Positions 1 through 7,071 of a DNA stretch of 32,491 bases are shown piece after piece. The notes under the pieces are model-generated. The model made no database searches, was not told the DNA's origin, and was given only the letters and a program-made list of their open reading frames with translations. The first letter of the stretch is position 1. Each line of letters opens with the position of its first letter. The position numbers were made by a program, and so were the translations under genes. Source of the stretch: a virus; the IMG/VR virus record IMGVR_UViG_3300030389_001241, positions 1 through 32,491 of that record; one strand, given 5' to 3'.

Positions 1-77
1 TTTGGAGCTGGAGGCACAATAACACTAGGTGGTGGTGCTACAGCAGATGACAGCATTGTTATTGTTCGTGATATTAC
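1..77. repeat. Terminal direct repeat, left copy
   Basis: These 77 bases are identical to 32415-32491. The tail-fibre reading frame passes through both copies in phase, so the repeat is the overlap of a closed circle written linearly. Its length is an odd number often used as an assembler k-mer, so I read it as an assembly overlap rather than a biological terminal repeat. The sequence alone cannot exclude circular permutation or a short terminal redundancy. Confidence 0.95.
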
Positions 78-2373
78 AGTAGAAAGACTAACAGATTTTA
101 CACCTGCTGCCTCATTTGATGTTACAGCATTGAATACCCAGTTAGATACATTAATGGCTATGATGGCAGAGAGAGAGGAAAGTGCATCTAGGTCAATACG
201 TTTACCATTGGCAGAAACCACTACAGGTTTTGACATGCAACTACCTGTCCAAGCAAGTAGAGCAAATAAAATACTAGAGTTTGATGCAGATGGAGACCCA
301 GCGTGTACCATTACAGCAACAAATTTATCTACACTTGGAACAATAACAGGAGACATAACAACTGTAGCTGGTATATCTAGCAATGTAACTACAGTAGCAG
401 GAATATCTGCTAATGTTACAACTGTGGCTGGAATATCTAGTAATGTAACAAGTGTTGCAGCAAAAGCTAGTTTTATTACATCTGATTTTGTATCAGATTT
501 AAACACATTAGCGACTACAGATGTGGTAAATGATTTAAATACATTGGCTACATCGGATATAGTATCTGACCTAAATACGTTAGCGACATCGGATATAGTT
601 TCTGATATCAATACGTTGGCAACATCGGACATAGTTTCTGATTTGAACACATTGGCAACATCAGATATTGTTACCGACTTAAATATACTAGCAACGTCAG
701 ACAACGTAACCAATATGGCAACGCTTGGAGCATCAGGCGTGGTCAGCAATATTGCTTCTGTTGCAGGTTCAATATCAAATGTAAATACTGTTGCTTCTAA
801 CATATCAGGTGTAAACAGTTTTGCTGCAAGATATAGAGTGGCCTCATCTGATCCAGGTTCTGATAATGATGCTGGAGATTTGGTATTTAACACCAGTTCA
901 AATATATTAAAAGTTTATAATGGTAGTTCATTTGATGATGTAACTGGCTCTACCCTTGCTGGATTAAGTGATACAAATATTACTTCACCTGCTGATGGCT
1001 CTATCTTGTTATACGACACAAGCACAAGCAAATACATTGATAATGTAATATCAGGCGATGCAACTCTGGCTGATACAGGAGTTTTAACCATAGCAGATGA
1101 TGCAATAAGTACAGCAAAAATTGCAGATGATGCAATAACTTCTGCTTTGATTGCAGATGATGCTATCAACTCAGAGCATTATACTGATGGTTCTATAGAC
1201 ACAGCACATATTGCAGATGCACAAGTTACATTAGCTAAACTAGCAACCGATGCTATACCAACACCTTTAAGACCAAATGCTAAACCACTTATTATAAATG
1301 GTAATATGGCAGTAGCTCAAAGAGGAACATCTTTAACTGGTATCTCTGGTGCTACTGATTATCAAATAGATAGATTTGGATTTCAAATGGACACTTTTGG
1401 TACTTGGACTATGAGCCAAGATACAGATGGGCCATCAGGCACAGGTTTTGATAATAGGTCATTAAAATGGGATTGCACAACAGCTGATACTAGTTTAGGT
1501 GCTGGACATTTTGGGATTTGTCGTTACCTATTTGAAGGACAAGATTTACAACTTCTCAAAAAAGGCACAAGTTCAGCTGAAAAACTTACTTTGAAGTTTT
1601 ATGTGAAAAGTAATAAAACTGGCACATATACAGTAGAATTTTTTGATACTGATAATTCAAGACAGATATCAAAAACTTATACTATTGATAGTGCAAATAC
1701 ATGGGAAGAAAAAATAATTAATGTACCAGCAGATACCACAGGTGCTTTAAATAACGATAATGGGCCAAGTTTTGTTATTAATTGGTGGCTTGGTGCTGGG
1801 AGTACTTATAGTGGTGGAACAGTTAATACCTCTGCTTGGGCTTCAAATACCAATGCCAATAGGGTATCTGGCTCAAATGTAAATTTAGCAGACAGTACTG
1901 ATAATGAATGGTTTTTGACAGGCGTTCAATTAGAAATTGGGGAATATACAAGTGCAACAATACCATCATTTCAATATGAGGATTTTAAAACAAATATTGA
2001 CAGATGTACCAGATATTATCAGATTTCAAAATCTCCAAACAATACAGGAGTAGGTCAAGGTTTTTCATCTGATGGAACAGGTAGAGGAGCAACTTTTGTG
2101 CCATTCTTTCCAATGAGAACAACACCAACAATAACAACATCAGCAGTAAGTACCTTTAAATTTCAACAAGGTGTTACCACATCTGGAGCTGGTACAGGTT
2201 TTATTGTCAAATCAATGCAAAATAATGGCTCAAACTATAATGAGCTATATGGTACAGGTTTCTTTTTTGTACATTTAGATATATCAGTATCAGGTATGGC
2301 ACAAGATGGTAGATTCTGTCGTGGTGTTGCTAATGGAGATGCCTTTGTAGAATGTGATGCAGAACTCGCTTAG
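1..2373 (+). CDS. Tail fibre protein, T7 gp17-like (residues 71 to end)
   Basis: This is the 3' part of a gene that starts at 32205; joined across the circle it codes for about 860 residues. The frame is open from base 1. The stretch reading FDVTALNTQLDTL is typical of the T7 gp17 N-terminal domain that attaches the fibre to the tail. Next come about three 10-residue TVAGISSNVT repeats, six 12-residue LNTLATSDIVSD repeats and then DDAI/TAKI-type repeats, expected to form a long trimeric shaft. The C-terminal part, from about NGNMAVAQRGTS, looks like a beta-rich carbohydrate-binding domain and would be the receptor-binding tip. A start near 130 would only reflect the contig break. The next gene follows after 8 nt with a good ribosome site. 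Fibre identity is secure; the binding target is unknown. Confidence 0.9.
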   Translation, partial: FGAGGTITLGGGATADDSIVIVRDITVERLTDFTPAASFDVTALNTQLDTLMAMMAEREESASRSIRLPLAETTTGFDMQLPVQASRANKILEFDADGDPACTITATNLSTLGTITGDITTVAGISSNVTTVAGISANVTTVAGISSNVTSVAAKASFITSDFVSDLNTLATTDVVNDLNTLATSDIVSDLNTLATSDIVSDINTLATSDIVSDLNTLATSDIVTDLNILATSDNVTNMATLGASGVVSNIASVAGSISNVNTVASNISGVNSFAARYRVASSDPGSDNDAGDLVFNTSSNILKVYNGSSFDDVTGSTLAGLSDTNITSPADGSILLYDTSTSKYIDNVISGDATLADTGVLTIADDAISTAKIADDAITSALIADDAINSEHYTDGSIDTAHIADAQVTLAKLATDAIPTPLRPNAKPLIINGNMAVAQRGTSLTGISGATDYQIDRFGFQMDTFGTWTMSQDTDGPSGTGFDNRSLKWDCTTADTSLGAGHFGICRYLFEGQDLQLLKKGTSSAEKLTLKFYVKSNKTGTYTVEFFDTDNSRQISKTYTIDSANTWEEKIINVPADTTGALNNDNGPSFVINWWLGAGSTYSGGTVNTSAWASNTNANRVSGSNVNLADSTDNEWFLTGVQLEIGEYTSATIPSFQYEDFKTNIDRCTRYYQISKSPNNTGVGQGFSSDGTGRGATFVPFFPMRTTPTITTSAVSTFKFQQGVTTSGAGTGFIVKSMQNNGSNYNELYGTGFFFVHLDISVSGMAQDGRFCRGVANGDAFVECDAELA
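361..714 (+). repeat. Intragenic tandem repeats in tail fibre
   Basis: Two tandem arrays follow each other. At 361-450 there are three 30-nt units encoding TVAGISSNVT-like decapeptides. At 499-714 there are six 36-nt units encoding LNTLATSDIVSD-like dodecapeptides; units two to five are nearly identical in protein and the sixth is diverged. Synonymous changes between units show that the protein repeat is maintained, while DNA similarity still allows unequal recombination that could alter shaft length. Confidence 0.9.
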
Positions 2374-2381
2374 GAGATAAT

Positions 2382-2588
2382 ATGGCTATAACATACAAAA
2401 AAGTTAAATATCCACCAGAAATTGAAAGTGGTGCAGTAAGAACAGATTATATTTGCAAAGTAGTTACAGATGATTCTGGTAATGTTATATCAGATTCTTG
2501 GATTCCAACAGATACAAGTAATTCAGATTATGTTGTATATCAAGAGTGGGAAGCTATTGATGGCAACACCATAGCAGATGCAGACTGA
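2382..2588 (+). CDS. Small protein downstream of tail fibre
   Basis: This is a 68-residue acidic protein starting 8 nt after the tail fibre stop, with TAGGAGATAAT before the ATG. It has no signal peptide or membrane segment. The C-terminal pattern YQEWEAIDGNTIADAD resembles the Y-x-E-W...GNT-P-x-x-AD tails of many phage fibre-associated or fibre-assembly proteins, which also sit directly after the fibre gene. The position supports a fibre-related role, but the protein is short and I recognise no full domain. Function is tentative; the gene itself is well supported. Confidence 0.75.
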   Translation: MAITYKKVKYPPEIESGAVRTDYICKVVTDDSGNVISDSWIPTDTSNSDYVVYQEWEAIDGNTIADAD

Positions 2589-2591
2589 TGT

Positions 2592-3104
2592 ATGCGAAGT
2601 GTAGCCCTCATAGTAATACTTGCCATAACCCTAGCATATATATCTCAATGTGAAGCAGCCGATAGTAATATCCGATATAAGGATATGCCTGTATCACCAC
2701 CTTCAGTACCCTCAGTAGCACCATCAGGAGCATATAGTGATATATGTGTGGTTGGTGCATCAGGCGGTATATCAGCAGGGTTTCTTGGTATCTCAGGTGG
2801 CTCACATATTGTTGACGAGTTTTGCCAAAGAATTAAATTATCTAGGTCTCTTGCTCAGATGGGGTTGAAAATATCTGCCACAGCATTGCTCTGTCAAGAT
2901 GCTAGAGTATTTGAAGCTATGATAGCAGCAGGTTCACCCTGTCCTGTTAATGGTTTAATTGGTAAGGAAGCTATTATAGAATATAGAAAACGAGGAATAT
3001 TAGATGAAGAAAATAACATCATTCGTAATCCTATGGCTAGGCGTGTCAAGTTTAATGTTGACAAACCTAAACGCACAGGAAACTACGGACAACCTACTAA
3101 ATAA
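2592..3104 (+). CDS. Secreted conserved phage protein, function unknown
   Basis: This is a 170-residue protein with a clear N-terminal signal sequence (MRSVALIVILAITLAYISQC, residues 1-20). The cysteine at residue 20 lies in ISQC, a poor lipobox, so a type I signal peptide cut near CEA-AD is as likely as lipidation. The middle has a Gly/Ser-rich stretch (VVGASGGISAGFLGISGG) followed by a helical part with CQDARVFEAMIAAGSPCP. Proteins of this pattern occur near lysis or fibre genes in other marine phages, to my recollection without known function. Conserved cysteines fit an oxidising periplasm. The last 101 nt overlap the next gene in another frame. It may act at the envelope during lysis or entry. 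Confidence 0.7.
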   Translation: MRSVALIVILAITLAYISQCEAADSNIRYKDMPVSPPSVPSVAPSGAYSDICVVGASGGISAGFLGISGGSHIVDEFCQRIKLSRSLAQMGLKISATALLCQDARVFEAMIAAGSPCPVNGLIGKEAIIEYRKRGILDEENNIIRNPMARRVKFNVDKPKRTGNYGQPTK

Positions 3105-4563
3105 TAATAGTTTTACTACTGGTACTTCTGGTTGGGAGTTATCAGATAACGATCAAAATAAAGTCAAGCGAGACCCCAATACCTATTCTAACTCCGCATC
3201 AAAGAGTATGCGATTTAGATATCAAGGTGGCAGTATCAGCCAGGATGTAGACATATCAAGTATGCCAGAGAATCATGTAGTCAAAGAAGTACACATGGAC
3301 TATCAAGGTATTGGTTGTGGTAATACAGGTAATCAATGGTGTACAGCAGGTGCAGATGACACAATCGTAAGCACAATTACCCTTTCAGCAACAGATTCTG
3401 TTGAGGTAATTTCAAATACTTCGGCTATACCCTATGAAGATGGGTGGGCTGATTACTCATTTAGTGAGGAAATCTTAGGCACTTTTAATACCAATGATTT
3501 AGATGTGAACTTAAATATTGTAGGCAATGATACTGGCAATAGCAGTAACTGGTATGGGCCTATCATAGATAATATTAATCTTTCGTTTACCATTGAAGAA
3601 TATATAGAACCTGTAGTAGAAGTCATAATAGAACCTACAGTACAAGAAATTATAGAAACAGTAGAAGAAGAAACCATGATTGGTGGTCTTGATTTATCTA
3701 CTGAGGTAACTCTTGATTTAATCCAAGATGTACCTACATTGCCAAGTATAGGTGGTACAATATCTGAAATACCTGATATCCCAGAGATTGAAACAATCGA
3801 AGTAGATATGCCAGAGTTGATAGATGTACCATTAGAAATTGATATGCCTTCACCTATCCCAGAGATACAGGTGGAGATGCCTATTGATATACCTGAGATT
3901 GCTGAGATTCAGCCAATCCAGGAGATTGCAGAAATTGAACCACAACAGCCAGAAATGGCAGGAGCAGAGAATGAAGGGAGGAAAATTGAGCCAGAAACAG
4001 AAGGACAAATTGAAGTCGCTAAGGCAGAAACAACAACAGGAAGCGAGTTATCAGAACCTGAACCAGACACAAGTGCCGACACCAAAGAAGGGAGCAAAGA
4101 AAGTAGTAGTGAAAGCAAAGCCGATACCAACAAAGGAGGAGAGCCAAGCGACACAACAGAGGTTGCAACAGGAGAAGATGAAGGAAGTAGTGGAGAAGAT
4201 AGTGGAAACAAAAAGTCTCAATCTAAGTCCAAAGCAAAAGTTAATACTAAAACTAGTGGAGATACAAAGTCTGTTAAAAAGAAAGTTGATAAACCTAAAG
4301 CTACTTTGCCTGTCAATACTTCGAGGCCTAAAACCATAGCACAGCTTCCATTACCGATTGCTTATTTGCAAAACATAACAGAATCAATTACATTAGTGGA
4401 AACTATCAGCTTAGAACAGGAGATGATATATGGAGGGCAGCAAGTCGATAACCTTAACACCAGCGGTATTACTATCATTGCTTTTGACGTTTATACCAGC
4501 CGCAGGTGGCGTGATTTACAAAATGAGTCAAAACGATTCAAAGCTCCAAAGTACAGTAGATGA
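3004..4563 (+). CDS. Secreted protein: CBM-like domain plus Pro/Glu-rich rod
   Basis: This is a 519-residue protein. Residues 1-24 form a standard signal peptide ending LNAQ. About residues 27-190 look like a galactose-binding/carbohydrate-binding sandwich (start NNNSFTTGTSGWELS, end WYGPIIDNINLSF). Residues of about 195-310 are a Pro/Glu/Ile-rich repeat (EIPDIPEIE, EIDMPSPIPEIQ), followed by a long Ser/Glu/Lys/Thr-rich low-complexity segment and a short C-terminal domain (LPLPIAYLQNITESITLVETI). The architecture resembles TonB-like periplasm-spanning linkers, but that is analogy. It overlaps the genes on both sides (101 nt upstream, 134 nt downstream). The signal peptide, encoded inside the upstream gene, argues that the 3004 start is real. 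The role may be envelope spanning or lysis. Confidence 0.75.
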   Translation: MKKITSFVILWLGVSSLMLTNLNAQETTDNLLNNNSFTTGTSGWELSDNDQNKVKRDPNTYSNSASKSMRFRYQGGSISQDVDISSMPENHVVKEVHMDYQGIGCGNTGNQWCTAGADDTIVSTITLSATDSVEVISNTSAIPYEDGWADYSFSEEILGTFNTNDLDVNLNIVGNDTGNSSNWYGPIIDNINLSFTIEEYIEPVVEVIIEPTVQEIIETVEEETMIGGLDLSTEVTLDLIQDVPTLPSIGGTISEIPDIPEIETIEVDMPELIDVPLEIDMPSPIPEIQVEMPIDIPEIAEIQPIQEIAEIEPQQPEMAGAENEGRKIEPETEGQIEVAKAETTTGSELSEPEPDTSADTKEGSKESSSESKADTNKGGEPSDTTEVATGEDEGSSGEDSGNKKSQSKSKAKVNTKTSGDTKSVKKKVDKPKATLPVNTSRPKTIAQLPLPIAYLQNITESITLVETISLEQEMIYGGQQVDNLNTSGITIIAFDVYTSRRWRDLQNESKRFKAPKYSR

Positions 4564-4807
4564 TATCAAGAAGATAAATAACAGATTAGGGAAGATAAAG
4601 AAGACAGATACCTCAGGATTGTTGGATAGAATATCCAAGCTCGAAGGTATCATAGAAGCACAAACCATACAGCTTACAGAAATGAAAGATGAAATATCTG
4701 AAATCTATGATGAGATAGATAAAGCAGAGGACAGAGTATCTGAATGGTCAGAAAAGGAATTTGAAAAACTGTACGAGATTGTCAACGATAACCCCTTAGG
4801 TCGATAG
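4430..4807 (+). CDS. Membrane-anchored coiled-coil protein, i-spanin-like
   Basis: This is a 125-residue protein. One transmembrane segment at about residues 8-30 (TPAVLLSLLLTFIPAAGGVIY) is followed by a charged, heptad-rich helix running to the C-terminus (LLDRISKLEGIIEAQ). This is the layout of inner-membrane spanin subunits. The start is chosen because AGGAG lies 7 nt upstream of ATG 4430; a start at 4524 would remove the membrane segment and has no ribosome site. The first 134 nt are shared with the 3' end of the 519-residue gene in another frame. No convincing lipobox partner (o-spanin) is visible nearby. Spanin function is inferred from topology and from the holin-like gene that follows. 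Confidence 0.6.
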   Translation: MEGSKSITLTPAVLLSLLLTFIPAAGGVIYKMSQNDSKLQSTVDDIKKINNRLGKIKKTDTSGLLDRISKLEGIIEAQTIQLTEMKDEISEIYDEIDKAEDRVSEWSEKEFEKLYEIVNDNPLGR

Positions 4808-4808
4808 C

Positions 4809-5243
4809 ATGATACCAATGGAACTAATCAGCATGGGAGCATCCACAGTCATAGGTGGGGTGCTATCTATCATGGCACAGAAAGCCAAAGACAAAGCAGA
4901 TGAACAGAAAGCTCTAATGCATAGGGCAGGATTTCAAAGCAAACAGTTTGATAAAGCTAGAAATGTTACTGACCAATTTACTAAAAACACCAGGAGATAC
5001 ATTGCTTTGATGTGCGTAATGGCAATCATAGTGTTGCCTAAACTAGCACCATTCATAGATCCAAGTTTAAATATTTATGTTGGCTATACCGAAGCAGTAT
5101 CATCAGGGTTTTGGATATTCAGTAGCAGTACTGACATGACATTATGGAAACCTTTAGATGGTTTGGTGATTACACCATTGGACACACATGTGGTATCAAG
5201 TATAATAGGATTATATTTTGGTGGTAGTTTAGTTAGAAGATAA
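4809..5243 (+). CDS. Holin-like membrane protein
   Basis: This 144-residue protein starts 1 nt after the previous stop. It has an N-terminal amphipathic or membrane stretch (MELISMGASTVIGGVLSIMA), a basic linker, a strong transmembrane segment at about 64-84 (YIALMCVMAIIVLPKLAPFI) and a C-terminal segment VVSSIIGLYFGGSLV. The arrangement resembles the three-helix holin-type proteins found in gene transfer agents and many marine phages. Adjacent spanin-like and small membrane proteins support a lysis role. I cannot verify family membership here, and it could be another small membrane protein. Confidence 0.55.
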   Translation: MIPMELISMGASTVIGGVLSIMAQKAKDKADEQKALMHRAGFQSKQFDKARNVTDQFTKNTRRYIALMCVMAIIVLPKLAPFIDPSLNIYVGYTEAVSSGFWIFSSSTDMTLWKPLDGLVITPLDTHVVSSIIGLYFGGSLVRR

Positions 5244-5519
5244 ATGAAAAAAGTAGTCAAAGAACATTATCAAAGAGTAGTTGATTTAGGTTGTATTATT
5301 TGTAGAAAGATGGGCCATTACGATAGTCCAGCAGAAATACATCATATTCAAGAAAAGTATATGTTAGGTAAGAAATCTGACCACACTTGCACTATACCAT
5401 TATGTCCACCTCACCATAGAACATCTGAATACAGTTATCATTTCAGTCCAAAGAAATTTACAGAGCAATGGGGTACACAACAAGAGCTGTTGAAAGAAGT
5501 CCAGGAGTTATTGAAGTGA
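5244..5519 (+). CDS. Small HNH nuclease, Ref/YbcO-like
   Basis: This is a 91-residue single-domain protein starting directly after the previous stop. It carries CIIC (C17, C20), a catalytic-type AEIHHI (H33, H34) and LCPPHHR (C54, H57, H58), spaced as in the zinc-bound beta-beta-alpha HNH nucleases of the Ref/YbcO/DUF968 kind. It ends with a helix FTEQWGTQQELLKEVQELL, also common in that group. Known relatives cut DNA during recombination or packaging. It is the only nuclease of its type here and sits in the late lysis cassette, so packaging or late recombination is likelier than homing. Fold confidence is high, role is open. Confidence 0.75.
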   Translation: MKKVVKEHYQRVVDLGCIICRKMGHYDSPAEIHHIQEKYMLGKKSDHTCTIPLCPPHHRTSEYSYHFSPKKFTEQWGTQQELLKEVQELLK

Positions 5520-5662
5520 AAGATTTGTTAATAATTATTTTATTATTTATTCTCATTATAGTTTTTGGTAGACAGCTTGTATCCCCAATTCCTATAAATG
5601 CAGAAAAAATAAAAAAAGATACATTTCAACAAGAACTAGATAATTGGCAGCCTTTTAGGTAA
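5516..5662 (+). CDS. 48-residue single-span membrane protein
   Basis: A GTG start at 5516 overlaps the HNH stop as GTGA, with AGGAG 9 nt upstream. This gives a 48-residue protein with a membrane segment at about 3-18 (DLLIIILLFILIIVFG) and a short polar tail ending DNWQPFR. An upstream in-frame ATG at 5468 lies inside the HNH gene and would add non-hydrophobic residues, so it is less likely. The stop is also the first base triplet of an inverted repeat. As the last gene of the late cassette it may help lysis; no family is recognised. Confidence 0.6.
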   Translation: MKDLLIIILLFILIIVFGRQLVSPIPINAEKIKKDTFQQELDNWQPFR

Positions 5663-5776
5663 ATATTTGCCCTCTTACAGGCCCATATAGAGCTTTTTAT
5701 ACCCTTCCCTATACTAACATATCAGAAAAAAAAAGGCCTCGCATATGGAGGCCTAACATGGATTGAGGGCTATTTA
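5660..5776. repeat. Inverted repeat enclosing the convergent terminator zone
   Basis: TAAATA-TTT-GCCCTC at 5660-5674 pairs with GAGGGC-TATTTA at 5765-5776 (12 bp with a 3-nt bulge). The repeat encloses the shorter terminator hairpin at 5734-5754 and lies exactly where the plus-strand late genes and the minus-strand early genes meet. The plus-strand side has no clear U-tract, so late transcripts may end at the larger fold or run through. Confidence 0.6.
5726..5754 (-). terminator. Intrinsic terminator of the minus-strand early operon
   Basis: On the minus strand AGGCCTC, loop CATATGC and GAGGCCT form a 7-bp GC-rich hairpin followed at once by nine U residues (A-tract 5726-5734 on the plus strand). 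It stands 39 nt past the last minus-strand gene, the ideal place for an intrinsic terminator of the leftward transcript. Confidence 0.88.
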
Positions 5777-5792
5777 CCCCCCAACTCGAGAA

Positions 5793-6029
5793 TTACATCA
5801 TAATCCTATACCTTTTCTTGGTAAGTTTCAACTGACGTATCATATTTTCACTTTTTATTTTCTCAAGATATCCTTGTGATATTAAATGAGACACTATATC
5901 AAACGCATGGCTCTTACTTTTTATTCTACACCCAGCACATATCTCTTTATATGTTGGTGATGTTTTATATGCAGAAATAAAATGTTTGATAAAATAATAT
6001 ACATCTCTTTGTCTTGCTTTTATTTTCAT
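5793..6029 (-). CDS. LexA N-terminal-like winged-helix protein
   Basis: This is a 78-residue protein. Residues 5-56 match the LexA DNA-binding domain pattern: ARQRDVYYFIKHFI, then SPTYKEICAGCRIKSKSHAFDIVSHLISQGYLEK, corresponding to RQ-x-x-V-x-x-x-I...SPT-x-x-EIA...S...V-x-x-H-x-x-L-x-x-x-GY. There is no peptidase domain, so it cannot self-cleave like LexA. It is the last gene of the early operon. The start overlaps the previous stop as ATGA, with AAGGAG before it. It probably acts as a small repressor of phage promoters or of host SOS boxes; the target is unknown. Confidence 0.72.
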   Translation of the reverse strand: MKIKARQRDVYYFIKHFISAYKTSPTYKEICAGCRIKSKSHAFDIVSHLISQGYLEKIKSENMIRQLKLTKKRYRIMM

Positions 6030-6187
6030 ACATACTCCTTTAACAATTCTAATATTTTTTGTTGTTTTACAGGGTCAGTAGTTTCAGCAAGTCGAGCATT
6101 AAAATAATTAATCCAATACTTTTTTTTGTCATTCATGTATTCAAGATTTTCTACATACTCTTTATCTTCTTCAAATAAATCTTCCAT
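6026..6187 (-). CDS. Small acidic protein, function unknown
   Basis: This is a 53-residue charged helical protein beginning MEDLFEEDKEYVENLEYM. The start at 6187 is chosen because the ATG forms TGATG with the stop of the 16-residue micro-gene upstream, which indicates translational coupling. A longer reading from 6211 would overlap that micro-gene almost completely. No domain is recognised. It overlaps the LexA-like gene by 4 nt. Confidence 0.6.
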   Translation of the reverse strand: MEDLFEEDKEYVENLEYMNDKKKYWINYFNARLAETTDPVKQQKILELLKEYV

Positions 6188-6237
6188 CACACTACCATCC
6201 CTACTGTCCATAGTATTACCAATATTCCTACTAACAT
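6187..6237 (-). CDS. 16-residue hydrophobic micro-protein
   Basis: The sequence reads MLVGILVILWTVGMVV. The ATG at 6237 has a near-perfect ribosome site, AGGAGGTAAT, placed directly after the ssb stop codon. Its stop shares bases with the next start (TGATG). The peptide is long enough to insert in or lie on a membrane. No relative is recognised. The strong ribosome site and coupled stop-start are the evidence; it could alternatively be only a translational-coupling leader for the 53-residue protein. Confidence 0.5.
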   Translation of the reverse strand: MLVGILVILWTVGMVV

Positions 6238-6245
6238 ATTACCTC

Positions 6246-6638
6246 CTAGAATGGCATGTCATCATCAAATTCATCATCTCTTTTTACATTACCTGTAGCT
6301 TTAGGTGCTGACCTTTCCAATACATGACAAACAGAATTAAATTTATCAAGCACTACACCACCAGCAGTAACCTCTTGTCCATCTTTATTGATATATGTGC
6401 TGTAAACTTGTTTTCCTTCTATGTAAAGCAATGTACCAGCTTTACCCTTTTTATCTAACTCTTTACCAATATAATCATTAAAGCATGTGATGTTGTGCCA
6501 AGTTGTTTCTTCTTTATCTTTAGATTTAATCCATTCATTGGTAGCAATACTAAATCTCCAGTATCTATTACCATTTGAAGAATCTTTAGCTTCTACATCT
6601 CTACCTAATCTTCCTATCAATGTTATTTTGTTATGCAT
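6246..6638 (-). CDS. ssb: Single-stranded DNA-binding protein
   Basis: This 130-residue protein is a bacterial-type SSB with an OB fold: NKITLIGRLGRDVE at the N-terminus, YWRFSIATNEW, then TTWHNITCF and LYIEGKQVYSTYINKDGQE, ending in the acidic tip DDEFDDDMPF that binds partner proteins. The start at ATG 6638 is preferred over GTG 6647 because GAGGTGAAGG is properly spaced before it. It overlaps the preceding gene by 8 nt. It protects single-stranded DNA in replication and recombination, and the conserved host-like acidic tail suggests it can recruit host replication and repair proteins. Confidence 0.93.
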   Translation of the reverse strand: MHNKITLIGRLGRDVEAKDSSNGNRYWRFSIATNEWIKSKDKEETTWHNITCFNDYIGKELDKKGKAGTLLYIEGKQVYSTYINKDGQEVTAGGVVLDKFNSVCHVLERSAPKATGNVKRDDEFDDDMPF

Positions 6639-7071
6639 TACCTTCACCTCTACTTATTAATTGTTCTTCCTTAGATTCTTTCGGTTGTTTGAAATCATCT
6701 GATTCACTATCTGAATAGATATATGCATGTGCATTTAATAATTTCAATACACATCTATCTACTGCACGTTTCTCTGCCATAGCATATGGAAAAGAGTTCT
6801 TGTTGTTTTGTGCTGTACATTCACCAAATGATTCAATGTGATTATCTTTCCATGTAGCACAACATTTGACTACAACATCAGGTGCAAAGTTTTCAATGGT
6901 CAAAGTCCAAGACATCTTTTCCTGCATAGCAATTCTTTCGACTGCATTATGTTTGATAATCATTAACTCTCTACCACCTCTGTTGAGTTCCCAAAAATCA
7001 CTACTAGATAATTTATATTTGTTTTTAAAACTATCAATAAGTTCTTTTGTATAGTTAGTTGTCTTACTCAT
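6631..7071 (-). CDS. Putative single-strand annealing protein
   Basis: This is a 146-residue protein. The N-terminal half is KYKLSSSDFWELNRGGRELMIIKHNAVERIA. The second half holds the motif ESFGECTAQNNKNSFPYAM, followed by AEKRAVDRCVLKLLNAHAY and an acidic tail YSDSESDDF. The fold pattern (beta-hairpin core, then an AEKRAxDR helix) recalls Rad52/ERF-type annealing proteins, but I cannot confirm it from sequence alone. Position is the strongest support: it lies between a YqaJ-type exonuclease and ssb, the usual place of an annealing protein in Red-like systems. The start ATG overlaps the exonuclease stop (ATGAGTAA) with GGAG upstream. Confidence 0.5.
   Translation of the reverse strand: MSKTTNYTKELIDSFKNKYKLSSSDFWELNRGGRELMIIKHNAVERIAMQEKMSWTLTIENFAPDVVVKCCATWKDNHIESFGECTAQNNKNSFPYAMAEKRAVDRCVLKLLNAHAYIYSDSESDDFKQPKESKEEQLISRGEGNA

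Noticed and set aside
130-2373. A shorter fibre gene starting at 130
   Set aside because: The frame is open from base 1 and continues from 32205 across the circle, with the expected gp17 N-terminal domain.
3909-4211. A 100-codon minus-strand frame rich in Ser/Leu/Pro
   Set aside because: Antisense of low-complexity coding DNA in a late gene; no start signal.
3839-4339. A 166-codon plus-strand frame inside the 519-residue gene
   Set aside because: Its product is a shadow of the Pro/Glu/Lys repeats, with no ribosome site or plausible domain.
5244-5519. HNH gene as a homing endonuclease
   Set aside because: It is a small single-domain protein tightly coupled to neighbours, with no intron or inserted context.
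1-5662. CRISPR-like array at the tail fibre repeats (361-714)
   Set aside because: Repeats are contiguous, in frame and protein-coding, without unique spacers.
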